64,000 nt of DNA, taken from Spirochaetota bacterium. Its GTDB lineage: Bacteria; Spirochaetota; UBA4802; UBA5550. Of the stretch, positions 52,675-61,068 are shown one piece after another (position 1 is the first letter of the stretch; every line of letters begins with the position of its first letter). The notes beneath the pieces were generated by a model. That model had not been told where the DNA came from, did not search any database, and saw only the letters and a list, made by a program, of their open reading frames with translations. The translations under genes were made by a program, and so were the position numbers. Where the stretch lies: positions 1-64,000 of the forward strand of contig JAFGBT010000006.1 in the NCBI GenBank assembly GCA_016933025.1. The letters run 5' to 3'.

Positions 52675-53751
52675 ATGATAGTATCTCAGGAAGCCATCAT
52701 CAAATCAATTACAGGGAAAGAAAGATCTTCGCATCGCATACCGGTGAACTGCGGAGACAATTTCATATTGCACCACAAGGGGTTCAACTATTACGCGGTT
52801 GATCTCAGAAATTCCAATTTTGACGACATCGAGGATATTATCGCCGGGTGCGAGGCGGTTGAAAACGACACGTGGAAAGCACAAGAGGACTTCTTCCAGT
52901 ACATCAGGAAAAGCGACATCCTCGTCTATGCAGAAAAAAACGAGCGCATTGTCGGTTTCAATCTGATCTCCCTGCTTCTTATTAATGAATATTGTTTTTA
53001 TACGATTGACGAAGCGATGGTGCTCCGGGCTTTCCAGGGCAACAATATTGCCCGCAACGTCGTTATTACCGCCCTCTGGTGGTTCCTTAAAAAAATCGAC
53101 CTCGGCAGCGCAGTAAAGAAGGCGGTCCTGGTATCAATCTCCGCCAATCCGAAAGTGGTCAATAACTACTTTAAAAACAAGTACGTGCTTCGCGTGTTCG
53201 ATACTTCATTTTTCCCTTCGGATGAGCTGATCACCCTTCACCGGGCCTATCTTACTAAAAATAATTTTTTCCTGGTTGATAACCGTTTTCCATTCTGCGT
53301 GAAAAACCTCTTCCCCGGATCGCAGCAGCTTGACTGGACCAATAAAAAATATCAATTCCATAATGAAATCGTAAAGCGAATGCCCCCGGAATTTGATCAT
53401 AAAAAACGGGGCGACGCATGGGCGTTCATGCTGGCCGGCAATTTGAAGCTCGGCTACACGGTCATACGCATTATGACCTTCCTTTTCCTCGGGACGAAAA
53501 CATTGTTCAATAAGAACATAGGCCTCCTGAAGAGCAAGAAACACCTTGTGAGCAAACCCCAGCTGACAAGAATAAGGCTGATCGACGGAAGGTTTATTGA
53601 ACGGCGGAATATCGACAGAAGAACCATCGAGAGACGCATTGCCGATCGCCGGATGATTAATCTGGGATGCGATGCGAACGGCATCGACAGGCGAACATCC
53701 GAAAGGCGTGACGGCGAAAGAAGAAACCTTGACCGGAGGCTGGCCAGGTAG
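52675..53751 (+). CDS. GNAT-like acyltransferase with Arg-Arg repeat tail
   Basis: 358 residues. A central GNAT-like segment (about 80-175) includes a likely acyl-CoA/ACP loop in AMVLRAFQGNNIARNVV. The closest known roles are N-acylation of amines or sugars. Past residue ~300 the tail is a run of ERR/DRR motifs (IERRNIDRRTIERRIADRR..., then IDRRTSERRDGERRNLDRR), strongly basic with a regular four-residue beat. Similar ERRxxDRR runs occur near PilZ or receiver proteins elsewhere. ATG at 52675 follows AAAGGGGGA. Confidence 0.65.
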   Translation: MIVSQEAIIKSITGKERSSHRIPVNCGDNFILHHKGFNYYAVDLRNSNFDDIEDIIAGCEAVENDTWKAQEDFFQYIRKSDILVYAEKNERIVGFNLISLLLINEYCFYTIDEAMVLRAFQGNNIARNVVITALWWFLKKIDLGSAVKKAVLVSISANPKVVNNYFKNKYVLRVFDTSFFPSDELITLHRAYLTKNNFFLVDNRFPFCVKNLFPGSQQLDWTNKKYQFHNEIVKRMPPEFDHKKRGDAWAFMLAGNLKLGYTVIRIMTFLFLGTKTLFNKNIGLLKSKKHLVSKPQLTRIRLIDGRFIERRNIDRRTIERRIADRRMINLGCDANGIDRRTSERRDGERRNLDRRLAR

Positions 53752-53817
53752 GCATCTGGCGCACTTCGTTCTGTAAAAATTTTATCCTGCTTGCCACTCT
53801 TTACTCTGAGAGCTGAC

Positions 53818-55047
53818 ATGAACATGAAGTCTGTTAACACCCACAACAGGCCCTATACCAGGGCGCTGTCTGTAAATGAACGCTTCTGGCTCGTCATCGA
53901 CAGGATAAATCCCCCATTTTCGATACAGGTAGTCTGCGAAGGCCAGGGCGCGTTCGATCTTTCCAAATGGAAAAAGGCGGTCGAGATTGCATCGGCGGCA
54001 AATCCGGGCAGCAGGCTGATACTGAAAGGAATGCTGAGCAACTGTCGCTGGGTCGATTCGGGAATCTCTCCGTCCGTGCGCGAAGTGGACGGAAGCTCCT
54101 GGTCGGGGAACGGCCCCGAAGGGGCTCCCTTCCTCTACAAACCACTGAACGTCTCCAGGGGACCCACTTGCGAAGTCCTTATAATTCACGGGAATCCTAT
54201 CAGGGTCGCCTTCCGCGTCCATCATGGCGTGATGGATTCGCGGGGGATTATTTTCTGGGTTGAGGAAATCTTCCGCGCTCTCCGCGGAGAGCCACTTTTC
54301 GGTTCTCATTCACTGATGACCGACTGGGATGTCGCCAGATCATTTCAGAATGAATATCGCAAACCGTTCCCCCATGACAACCTCTCGCTCACAGGCCGGG
54401 CAGAAGGAGATGAACCGGGCATTATATGGGGCCGCAAGCGGCTCCTCGGGCAATACAAGCAACTGATTGCCCAGGTCGCTCATGCCGCCGCCAGGGAAGC
54501 GAGGCTTCACGGGAGAGGAAACGTTCGTTTCGCCATTCCGGTAGATCTGAGATCCCGCATTGAAGGACTCAGGTCAACCGGAAATCTTGCCATAGGCATT
54601 TACATCGACATCAAACCGGAAACAACGGTTGAAGAGATTGATTTAGAAATTTCACGACAGATTGCGGAAAAACGGGATGGTATGATTGATCGATGGGATT
54701 CCATATACAGAGTAATTCCAATCGCTATTATGAGCAAGGTATTGAACAGAAGAATATCCGCCAACCATAAAAATGGGCTCTACAGTCTATCCGGCATTAT
54801 AACAGATGCCGGCTGGTTCAACCTTGAAAGGTATTCTGGCGGCGGATTTATCGCGGACAATATCTTCTTTGTACCTCCCGCGATGCCATACCCCCCGGTC
54901 CTGATCGCCCTGTACGGAACAGATAAGTGGGTCGAGATTCTTTACGGGGCCCCCCGGGTGCTCGCCACGGGCGGCCGGCTCGATTCAGCAATTGAGCGCA
55001 TTGCATCGAGCCTTATTACCGCATGTTCAGACTCGGCTGGCGTTTGA
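53818..55047 (+). CDS. Condensation-domain acyltransferase (PapA/NRPS C-domain-like)
   Basis: 409 residues from ATG 53818, chosen over a TTG 27 bases earlier. A half-length condensation-fold protein: catalytic motif HHGVMDS at residues 135-141 (HHxxxD, with Ser in place of the usual Gly). Then a second half with the GNLAIGIYIDIKPE and FNLERYSGGGF segments typical of the C-terminal half. PapA-type enzymes transfer acyl groups from carrier proteins to alcohols or amines. It is the last gene of the seven-gene cluster. No adjacent carrier domain is found, but the ACP at 34026 could serve. Confidence 0.78.
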   Translation: MNMKSVNTHNRPYTRALSVNERFWLVIDRINPPFSIQVVCEGQGAFDLSKWKKAVEIASAANPGSRLILKGMLSNCRWVDSGISPSVREVDGSSWSGNGPEGAPFLYKPLNVSRGPTCEVLIIHGNPIRVAFRVHHGVMDSRGIIFWVEEIFRALRGEPLFGSHSLMTDWDVARSFQNEYRKPFPHDNLSLTGRAEGDEPGIIWGRKRLLGQYKQLIAQVAHAAAREARLHGRGNVRFAIPVDLRSRIEGLRSTGNLAIGIYIDIKPETTVEEIDLEISRQIAEKRDGMIDRWDSIYRVIPIAIMSKVLNRRISANHKNGLYSLSGIITDAGWFNLERYSGGGFIADNIFFVPPAMPYPPVLIALYGTDKWVEILYGAPRVLATGGRLDSAIERIASSLITACSDSAGV

Positions 55048-55081
55048 AAAAAGCGGAAAATATTCGTAGTTAAGGGTATGA

Positions 55082-55534
55082 TTATATAATCAGATGACAG
55101 TTGGGTATTTTTTTCGGTATCCCCCAATAAAACTGCCAGCAGACAACACCGTCAATGATAATATTTGAAAAGATATAATTTGAACAATGATAGTTATCGG
55201 TATCAATATCATATAGTAAAGCTGTATCATTAAGATACTTTTCAATGGCATAAGAAATCAGACCTGAAAGCGAAAACTTGCATACCTTCCTCAAATCCGA
55301 ACAGTATTCATACTCACCGGGGCTAAGAACGATATGATGGTTGCTCCATCTCTTTTGAGGATCCCTCTTCTGATATCTGACACGTCTCCATGTTTTCACA
55401 TTCCTGCCCGACTCATCCTTTAATTTGTGCAATAAAAACGAAATAATCGCTCGCTGCGATTTCCCTGATAAAGCGGAAATCCTGATCAACCTGTTCTTAA
55501 GCACAATATTGATATTAATTGTAGTTTCAATCAT
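55082..55534 (-). CDS. Unknown AT-rich gene with ribbon-helix-helix-like N-terminus
   Basis: 150 residues. ETTININIVLKNRLIRISALSGKSQRAIISFLL looks like a short ribbon-helix-helix DNA-binding segment, and HIVLSPGEYEYCSDLRKVCKFSLSGLISYAIEKYL follows a recurring pattern of such proteins. The C-terminal 40 residues are Cys/Trp/Ile-rich. A copy of the dispersed palindrome lies inside the gene at 55189-55203 and encodes DTDNY. Composition is strongly AT-rich, unlike the flanking genes. A regulator role is inference. Confidence 0.5.
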   Translation of the reverse strand: MIETTININIVLKNRLIRISALSGKSQRAIISFLLHKLKDESGRNVKTWRRVRYQKRDPQKRWSNHHIVLSPGEYEYCSDLRKVCKFSLSGLISYAIEKYLNDTALLYDIDTDNYHCSNYIFSNIIIDGVVCWQFYWGIPKKIPNCHLII

Positions 55535-55624
55535 AATTATTGCCCCCTTATCAATGCTTATTTATTATACGAATGGCATAAAATATATTGAAAAAAATTT
55601 AAATTAAGATATGATTTACCGAAT

Positions 55625-56011
55625 ATGAAACTTCCAATGTTTATCACCTGCGCTTCCGTGATACTGCTTGCATTGGCATACACGATAGTTCCTGCCCTTT
55701 CGCTTGACCAGATTCTCAAGTTATACATCTGCCAGACAGAACGCGAACTGGATAATATCACGGCCTGGGAATATGACAACCCTGTTAAATATCGCCAGGC
55801 AACGAGGAACGGGACCCTAACACCTCTTGACGCGGCGAGGCAACGGGCCGGCAGTCTCATCTCGAATGAGACGATATATTGCGATTCGGAAAATCAGTTC
55901 ATAATCAACGAGGAAAACACGGCGGCAAGCAACACGAAGCGTTTAGACAACCGTGAGCTGGAACACTACTGCCCCAGGACATTAAAAAAATACGGCCATC
56001 CCTGCAAATAA
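55625..56011 (+). CDS. Small exported protein of unknown function
   Basis: 128 residues. The signal peptide is residues 1-26 (MKLPMFITCASVILLALAYT...). The mature part has four Cys (ICQTERE, YCDSENQ, HYCPRTL, HPCK), which may pair as disulfides. No family recognised. ATG at 55625 follows no clear ribosome site. It is convergent to the flagellar operon, with that operon's terminator between. Confidence 0.55.
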   Translation: MKLPMFITCASVILLALAYTIVPALSLDQILKLYICQTERELDNITAWEYDNPVKYRQATRNGTLTPLDAARQRAGSLISNETIYCDSENQFIINEENTAASNTKRLDNRELEHYCPRTLKKYGHPCK

Positions 56012-56030
56012 CCGGAAGAAACCATCTGTC

Positions 56031-56059
56031 ATAAAAAATATCCCCGCTTTAGCGGGGAT
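56031..56059 (-). terminator. Terminator of the flagellar flgG-flgJ operon
   Basis: Read on the minus strand: ATCCCCGC/GCGGGGAT stem (56040-56059) followed by ATTTTTTAT. Confidence 0.85.
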
Positions 56060-56091
56060 GAGATTACGGGGGAAATAATGATAAAATATCA

Positions 56092-56502
56092 CTACACCTT
56101 CCGGCTAAGCTGGTCATACAACATTTTTGCCAAGCCCAGGTTGGAATTTCTCGAGAGACTCATGGCATATTCATCATACAGCATATCCTCGAATATCTCT
56201 TCTGCAAAACCGCCGTTGATCCATCCGGATTTTGGCACGGTTTTCCGCATTTCCTTCAGCATTTTACCGACAAAAAGGGATTCCATCTCGATACAGGCAT
56301 CCCAGAGCCGTCTGTCTGTCTTTGAAGATTTTATCTGCGAACTATTTTCGAGTTGCATCTGTTTCTGCAATGCTTGCTGGAATGGCACACCGTTTGATTC
56401 AGGAGAAACCTCGAGATGCTTCGGCACCCTGATCAGTCGTGCTGCGAAGTCAACATTCTCGTGATTCTGTCTCGACAGCGGTGTTGCACTCTGACCCTGC
56501 AT
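56092..56502 (-). CDS. flgJ: Flagellar rod-binding protein FlgJ (N-terminal domain only)
   Basis: 136 residues. Only the rod-cap/chaperone part is present (CIEMESLFVGKMLKEMRKTV, FAEEIFEDMLYDEYAMSLS); there is no muramidase domain. This short type is found in spirochaetes and alpha-proteobacteria. It follows flgI by three bases. Confidence 0.9.
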   Translation of the reverse strand: MQGQSATPLSRQNHENVDFAARLIRVPKHLEVSPESNGVPFQQALQKQMQLENSSQIKSSKTDRRLWDACIEMESLFVGKMLKEMRKTVPKSGWINGGFAEEIFEDMLYDEYAMSLSRNSNLGLAKMLYDQLSRKV

Positions 56503-56505
56503 GAC

Positions 56506-57525
56506 TCACCTCACAATCAGATCGGCATGTAGCGCACCTGATACTTTCAGCGCCTTTAAAATTGATATGATATCGGTGGTTGTTGCGCCAACGGCGTTCA
56601 ATGAATCAACCAGGTCTTTCACCGTTGCCGACTCTTTTAATTCCGAAGCCGAAACCTTCTTCCCGGTTTCCCTGACTTCAACTGTTAGTCCTTCACGGCT
56701 GACCATGGCGGCCGAGAGCTTGACCTCGCCGCCGGTTACAATTGTGCCGTCGCGTTCGTTTACCACAACCTTCGCCCGGTAGACCGGATTGATTTCGATA
56801 TTCTCTATGGTTGATATGAATTCCGGGATACTGACATTTTTCAACAGGCGCACCTGAATCCTGCCCCCGCTCGCCATCACCGGGTTCGATTCAGGATACT
56901 TGCCCGCCACGGCCTTGATTATCCCATCCCCAACTGTGTAGTCCCATTCTTTGAGAACAAGATATATATAATTTTCATCCTTTTCTTTATTATGAAACAC
57001 GATTTCGGGGCTGATCTCGCGCTCAACCACAGCACCGTTCGCGATCTGCCCGACCGTCCGTACCGCCCTGCGATCGTTCCTTGATCGGGATACCGCAAGA
57101 GTGCCCTGTGCCACGGCGTATATACGACCGTCTCCCCCGCGAAGGGGCGACTGGATGAGAATGCCGCCCTCTATGGATTTCGCATCGCCAATGGATGAAA
57201 CTGTCACGTCGATCCGGTCGCCGATCCTCACGAAAGGCGCCAGCCTCCCAGTTATCAGCACTGCCGCTGTATTGGCTGATGTAACCTCGTCACCTTCCAT
57301 GCCAAGGTTTTTTAGAAGATTTTTCAGCGACGAATTGGTAAGGGGAGATTTTTTCGTATCTCCTGTTCCCTGGAGTCCCACCACGAGTCCGTAGCCGTAC
57401 ACCTGGTTTTCCTTGAGCCCGTCTATGAATGATATGTCTTTTAGTTTAACGGCAACTTCCGCCGAAACGGAAAGAGACGGGAGGAGTGTTAAGGCTGATA
57501 GCAGTATGATAGCAAAATTTTTCAT
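56506..57525 (-). CDS. flgI: Flagellar P-ring protein FlgI
   Basis: 339 residues with an N-terminal signal peptide (MKNFAIILLSALTLLPSLSVSA), then the conserved VKLKDISFIDGLKENQVYGYGLVVGLQGTGD and GDRIDVTVSSIGDAKSIEGGILIQSPLRG segments. It forms the ring around the rod in the peptidoglycan layer. Four bases separate it from flgH upstream. Confidence 0.96.
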   Translation of the reverse strand: MKNFAIILLSALTLLPSLSVSAEVAVKLKDISFIDGLKENQVYGYGLVVGLQGTGDTKKSPLTNSSLKNLLKNLGMEGDEVTSANTAAVLITGRLAPFVRIGDRIDVTVSSIGDAKSIEGGILIQSPLRGGDGRIYAVAQGTLAVSRSRNDRRAVRTVGQIANGAVVEREISPEIVFHNKEKDENYIYLVLKEWDYTVGDGIIKAVAGKYPESNPVMASGGRIQVRLLKNVSIPEFISTIENIEINPVYRAKVVVNERDGTIVTGGEVKLSAAMVSREGLTVEVRETGKKVSASELKESATVKDLVDSLNAVGATTTDIISILKALKVSGALHADLIVR

Positions 57526-57529
57526 GTTC

Positions 57530-58156
57530 TTACCGGGTCAGCTCTCCAAGCATTTTTTTCAGGTAATCGATAATGATCTGCTGCTTTTCCTCTTCTGTCA
57601 GGGCGCTGCTGGCCATCTCGTCCTTCTTCAAGGGCGGGCGCTCGATATTAATTCCCTGCTTCAGACCCCGTATCTCCATGGTGAAATCCGCGACGCTGTT
57701 CGAGTCAACGGCCCTTCCCTTCAGCGTGGCCGGATCGACGAGGCCGGTGATGGTTACTATATTGGTCACGCCGCTGAAGGTATAGGTACGGCTCCCGGCA
57801 ACGCTCAGCATCGGCCCAACCCTGTTGAGCACCCTCGTGGCGATGGACATGGAGAGCCTGTTCTTGCCGGAAAACCGCGTGCTGTCGTCATTGCTGATTT
57901 TTTTATCCGCGGCCACTTTGGGAAGAAAGCCCGTAATGGTCATGTCCGGATTCGAGGAGACGGCAGAGCTGTCTCTGTTGCTCATCGAGAACGTAAATTT
58001 CATATCAGAAATATCATTGACGTTAACAACGATAACGGCACCAACTTTGATGTCTCCCTCGGAGGCGTAGGGGTTGCGATCCTGCCAGATGGTCTTTGCG
58101 TTGAGGATGCATCCGAATAGTATTATAAGCGCGTATGCGGCAAATGTTCTTTTCAT
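57530..58156 (-). CDS. flgH: Flagellar L-ring protein FlgH
   Basis: 208 residues. Lipobox ILFGC (Cys16) fits the outer-membrane lipoprotein nature of FlgH. VGAVIVVNVNDISD, NRLSMSIATRVLNRVGPMLSVAGSRTYTFSG and VTITGLVDPATL are family segments. Length is slightly shorter than E. coli (232). It overlaps flgA by four bases. Confidence 0.94.
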   Translation of the reverse strand: MKRTFAAYALIILFGCILNAKTIWQDRNPYASEGDIKVGAVIVVNVNDISDMKFTFSMSNRDSSAVSSNPDMTITGFLPKVAADKKISNDDSTRFSGKNRLSMSIATRVLNRVGPMLSVAGSRTYTFSGVTNIVTITGLVDPATLKGRAVDSNSVADFTMEIRGLKQGINIERPPLKKDEMASSALTEEEKQQIIIDYLKKMLGELTR

Positions 58157-58668
58157 AATGACAGTTCGACCACCCGATCATTTATAATCGTGCCGCGAGA
58201 TACGACGGTTCCCTTCAGCTTAACCGGTATGACGTCCCCGACCGCGCCGTCATGCATCGCCGTCCCCGGCACTTCAACCCGCATGCAACGGCCAACCACC
58301 TGGAACCGCACGGCCTTCCCCTTTTTCACGACAACAGGAGCCGCGGCCATGGCCGCGTCCGCACCGGCAGTCTCGCGAAACACGCGTACGCCGCTGCCGT
58401 AGATAGCAACATCCCCCACCCCGCTTTCCCTGAGGATATCCAGCACTTCATTCTTGTCAAGGTACCCGTCGCTCACGCGACCCTCGTCGACAACGATGCC
58501 GCTTATGCGAATTGTCGTCCCGGGATCAGCCTCAATTTTGGCGATATCCGAAAAAACAATATTCTCTGATGTACGGTTCACACGGGGGTAGAGAAAGATA
58601 TCACCCCCCGCGAAGCAGGGCGCTGAAAGCGCGATCAATACAATTACAGCGCCGCATCTCAACATCAA
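58153..58668 (-). CDS. flgA: Flagellar P-ring assembly protein FlgA
   Basis: 171 residues with a signal peptide (cleavage after ..SAPCFA). The SAF-type domain at the C-terminus (VVVKKGKAVRFQVVGRCMRVEVPGTAMHDGAVGDVIPVK) is characteristic. It is a periplasmic chaperone for FlgI. Five bases after flgG, overlapping flgH. Confidence 0.93.
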   Translation of the reverse strand: MMLRCGAVIVLIALSAPCFAGGDIFLYPRVNRTSENIVFSDIAKIEADPGTTIRISGIVVDEGRVSDGYLDKNEVLDILRESGVGDVAIYGSGVRVFRETAGADAAMAAAPVVVKKGKAVRFQVVGRCMRVEVPGTAMHDGAVGDVIPVKLKGTVVSRGTIINDRVVELSL

Positions 58669-58673
58669 TCTGA

Positions 58674-59468
58674 TTACCTCTTCAATCCGATTGCCGTCCC
58701 CAGCATGGAATCGGAGGTCTGAATCGCCTTTGAATTCACCTCATACGCCCGCTGGGCAACGATCATATTCACCATCTCTTCAACGATCTTCACGTTTGAC
58801 ATTTCGAGGAATCCCTGGTGCGTTTTGGCCATGCCGTCAATTCCCGGCATACCCGCTATCTCTTCCCCCGAAGCGGGGGTCGTTTTAAACAGGTTGCCGC
58901 CTATGCTCTGGAGGCCCGCCGGATTTATGAACCGATATATTTCTATCTGCCCCACTTCGACGGGATCATCGTCTCCGACGACCTTGACGGTCACCCTCCC
59001 CGTCTGGCTGATTGCAAGGCTCTCAGCGATGAAGTTCTCAGGTAGCACAATCGGCGGTTCGAGGAGGTAGCCGTTAGCGGTCACCACCTGGCGGTTGGAA
59101 TCTATCTTGAACGAGCCGTCGCGCGTGTACGCGAACGTCCCGTCATACAGCTGGATCTTGAAAAACCCCTCGCCTTCAAGGGCGAGATCAAGTTTATTCT
59201 CCGTGCTCTGCAGTGATCCCTGTGAGAACATCTTCTGGGTCGCGGATACCTTAACGCCATGCCCCACCTGGATTCCGGTCGGCACCTCGGAAACCTCGGT
59301 CGCCGGCGTACCCGCCATGAGGAGCGTCTGGTATATCAGATCCTCGAATTCAGCTCTCATCTTTTTAAAGCCGGTGGTATTAACGTTAGCCAGGTTATTA
59401 GAAATCGTGTCGATGTTGAATTGCTGTCCCACCATGCCTGAAGCTGCCGTCCACAATGATCTCATCAT
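58674..59468 (-). CDS. flgG: Flagellar distal rod protein FlgG
   Basis: 264 residues, the standard length. Signatures: MRSLWTAASGMVGQQFNIDTISNNLANVNTTGFKK at the N-terminus, GFFKIQLYDGTFAYTRDGSFK, and the C-terminal LEMSNVKIVEEMVNMIVAQRAYEVNSKAIQTSDSML. It is the first gene of this operon; flgF, usually adjacent, is not present upstream, where the region is noncoding and divergent. Confidence 0.96.
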   Translation of the reverse strand: MMRSLWTAASGMVGQQFNIDTISNNLANVNTTGFKKMRAEFEDLIYQTLLMAGTPATEVSEVPTGIQVGHGVKVSATQKMFSQGSLQSTENKLDLALEGEGFFKIQLYDGTFAYTRDGSFKIDSNRQVVTANGYLLEPPIVLPENFIAESLAISQTGRVTVKVVGDDDPVEVGQIEIYRFINPAGLQSIGGNLFKTTPASGEEIAGMPGIDGMAKTHQGFLEMSNVKIVEEMVNMIVAQRAYEVNSKAIQTSDSMLGTAIGLKR

Positions 59469-59710
59469 AATCGTTCACCCCTGCACATTTATTTGCTCAT
59501 GTTTTGTCCGGTTGACGGCCAAAAAAATATTTGACGAATATTTTATTCTTAACGAGGATAGCAAAGTCTATCACTCATTTACATTTTCGGATAAAAATCC
59601 CCTGGAAAATACGATTTTTATCATAAAAATCACTATTTTCGCTGAAAACGGATATCTCTATATTCACGGGTGAGGATTTGGCGCATATTTTTACGAGGAG
59701 ATCTCTTATC

Positions 59711-60418
59711 ATGCAAAAAAATGCCATATTTCTGATATTATTCTGTTTTGCGCTTTACGCAGGCTGCATGGCGACCAATTCAAAAATCAAGGAAAGGGCC
59801 TTTAATCTCGCTGACAGCATTACCATAGAAGGAACGCCCGCAAACGGAACCATCTATAAAGACTACTGGACGGATAAATCACTCAGGGCCGAGGGTCCGG
59901 TAATTGGAGGGAAAAAAAACGGGTCGTGGAAATTCTACTTCAGGGGATCGGAAGGAAAGTCGGTCATGGCGGAGATTGATTTTAAGAATGATATTATTGA
60001 CGGCAAGATGAAGGAGTTCTACCCGACCGGCAGGAAAAAATTTGAGGCAGAGTATAAAAACGGCATCCTGAACGGCCGCTTCATGACCTATTATGAGTCA
60101 GGAATCGGCAGGCTTGAGGAATACTACAAGGACGGCACGAAATGCGGAAAATCGTTTGAATATTATAACAACGGCTACACGAAAGAAAACGCGTTCTTCC
60201 AGAACGGCGTCCGTAACGGCATGTCCACCACCTTTTATTCAAACGGAAAACGCGAATCAAACGGCCGCTATATTAACGGCAAGAAGAACGGAATATGGGA
60301 GCACTACGACAAGGATGGCATGCTCCAGGCCAAGGGGAGATATACGGATGACAGGCAGACTGGCATCTGGTCGTATTATGATAAAAATGGCAAGGTAGAA
60401 GAAAAGGCCTTCAATTAA
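59711..60418 (+). CDS. YwqK/MORN-type repeat lipoprotein
   Basis: 235 residues from ATG 59711, preceded by GAGGAG. Lipobox LYAGC (Cys19). From residue ~55 to the end there are about seven repeats of about 23 residues with NG.W..Y...G patterns (KNGSWKFYFR, LNGRFMTYYESG, KNGIWEHYDKDG, QTGIWSYYDKNG), as in the toxin-antitoxin YwqK family and MORN-like beta hairpins. The role is unknown; surface or periplasmic. Adenylate kinase follows seven bases later on the same strand. Confidence 0.82.
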   Translation: MQKNAIFLILFCFALYAGCMATNSKIKERAFNLADSITIEGTPANGTIYKDYWTDKSLRAEGPVIGGKKNGSWKFYFRGSEGKSVMAEIDFKNDIIDGKMKEFYPTGRKKFEAEYKNGILNGRFMTYYESGIGRLEEYYKDGTKCGKSFEYYNNGYTKENAFFQNGVRNGMSTTFYSNGKRESNGRYINGKKNGIWEHYDKDGMLQAKGRYTDDRQTGIWSYYDKNGKVEEKAFN

Positions 60419-60425
60419 TTAACCT

Positions 60426-61049
60426 ATGAAACTGGTACTCATCGGTCCTCCCGGTTCAGGCAAGGGGACGCAGGCGGTCAAAATACGCGAGCGATACGAC
60501 ATCCCGCACCTCTCATCGGGCGACGTTTTACGTAAAGAGGCGTCCGCCGGAACCGAATTCGGTAAAAAAATCAAGCCCTACATGGAAAGCGGCGAAATCG
60601 GACCGGCCGAACTCATCACCGATGTTATCCTGCATTACATTGAGGAACACTGTCCGGACGGTTTTATCCTCGACGGCTTCCCGCGAACACTGTACCAGGC
60701 TGAAAAACTCGGAGACGCCCACGACATTAAAGCCGCGATATTCATCGACGTATCGGAACGGGAAATCGTTTCCCGCATTACCGGTCGTCGCATGTGCCGG
60801 AACTGCAATATCATCTACCATGTGACGAACAAACCGCCCCGCGTGGAGAATACCTGCGATAAATGCGGACTCCCGCTCTACCAGAGGCCGGACGACAATG
60901 AGGAGACGATCATCAATCGCATACAGGTATACAACAAGGAAACAAAACCGGTACTCGATTATTACCGCGAGGCGGGGACCCTTCGCACCATGAACGGCGA
61001 ACGGGACACTGATACCATATTTTCCGATATTGTCAAGCTGATCGGGTGA
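60426..61049 (+). CDS. adk: Adenylate kinase
   Basis: 207 residues. P-loop GPPGSGKGTQ (7-16), LDGFPRTLYQ, and a lid with four Cys (CRNC...CDKC), i.e. a zinc-lid form. It interconverts ATP + AMP and 2 ADP. It lies seven bases after the YwqK lipoprotein gene and converges with the DAHP synthase gene. Confidence 0.96.
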   Translation: MKLVLIGPPGSGKGTQAVKIRERYDIPHLSSGDVLRKEASAGTEFGKKIKPYMESGEIGPAELITDVILHYIEEHCPDGFILDGFPRTLYQAEKLGDAHDIKAAIFIDVSEREIVSRITGRRMCRNCNIIYHVTNKPPRVENTCDKCGLPLYQRPDDNEETIINRIQVYNKETKPVLDYYREAGTLRTMNGERDTDTIFSDIVKLIG

Positions 61050-61068
61050 GGATGCTCAGAGAGCATCC
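61050..61068. terminator. Hairpin between convergent adk and DAHP synthase genes
   Basis: GGATGCTC/GAGCATCC, 8-bp stem with three-base loop, overlapping the last codons of the DAHP synthase gene. No T tract on either side, so its terminator role is uncertain. Confidence 0.4.
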
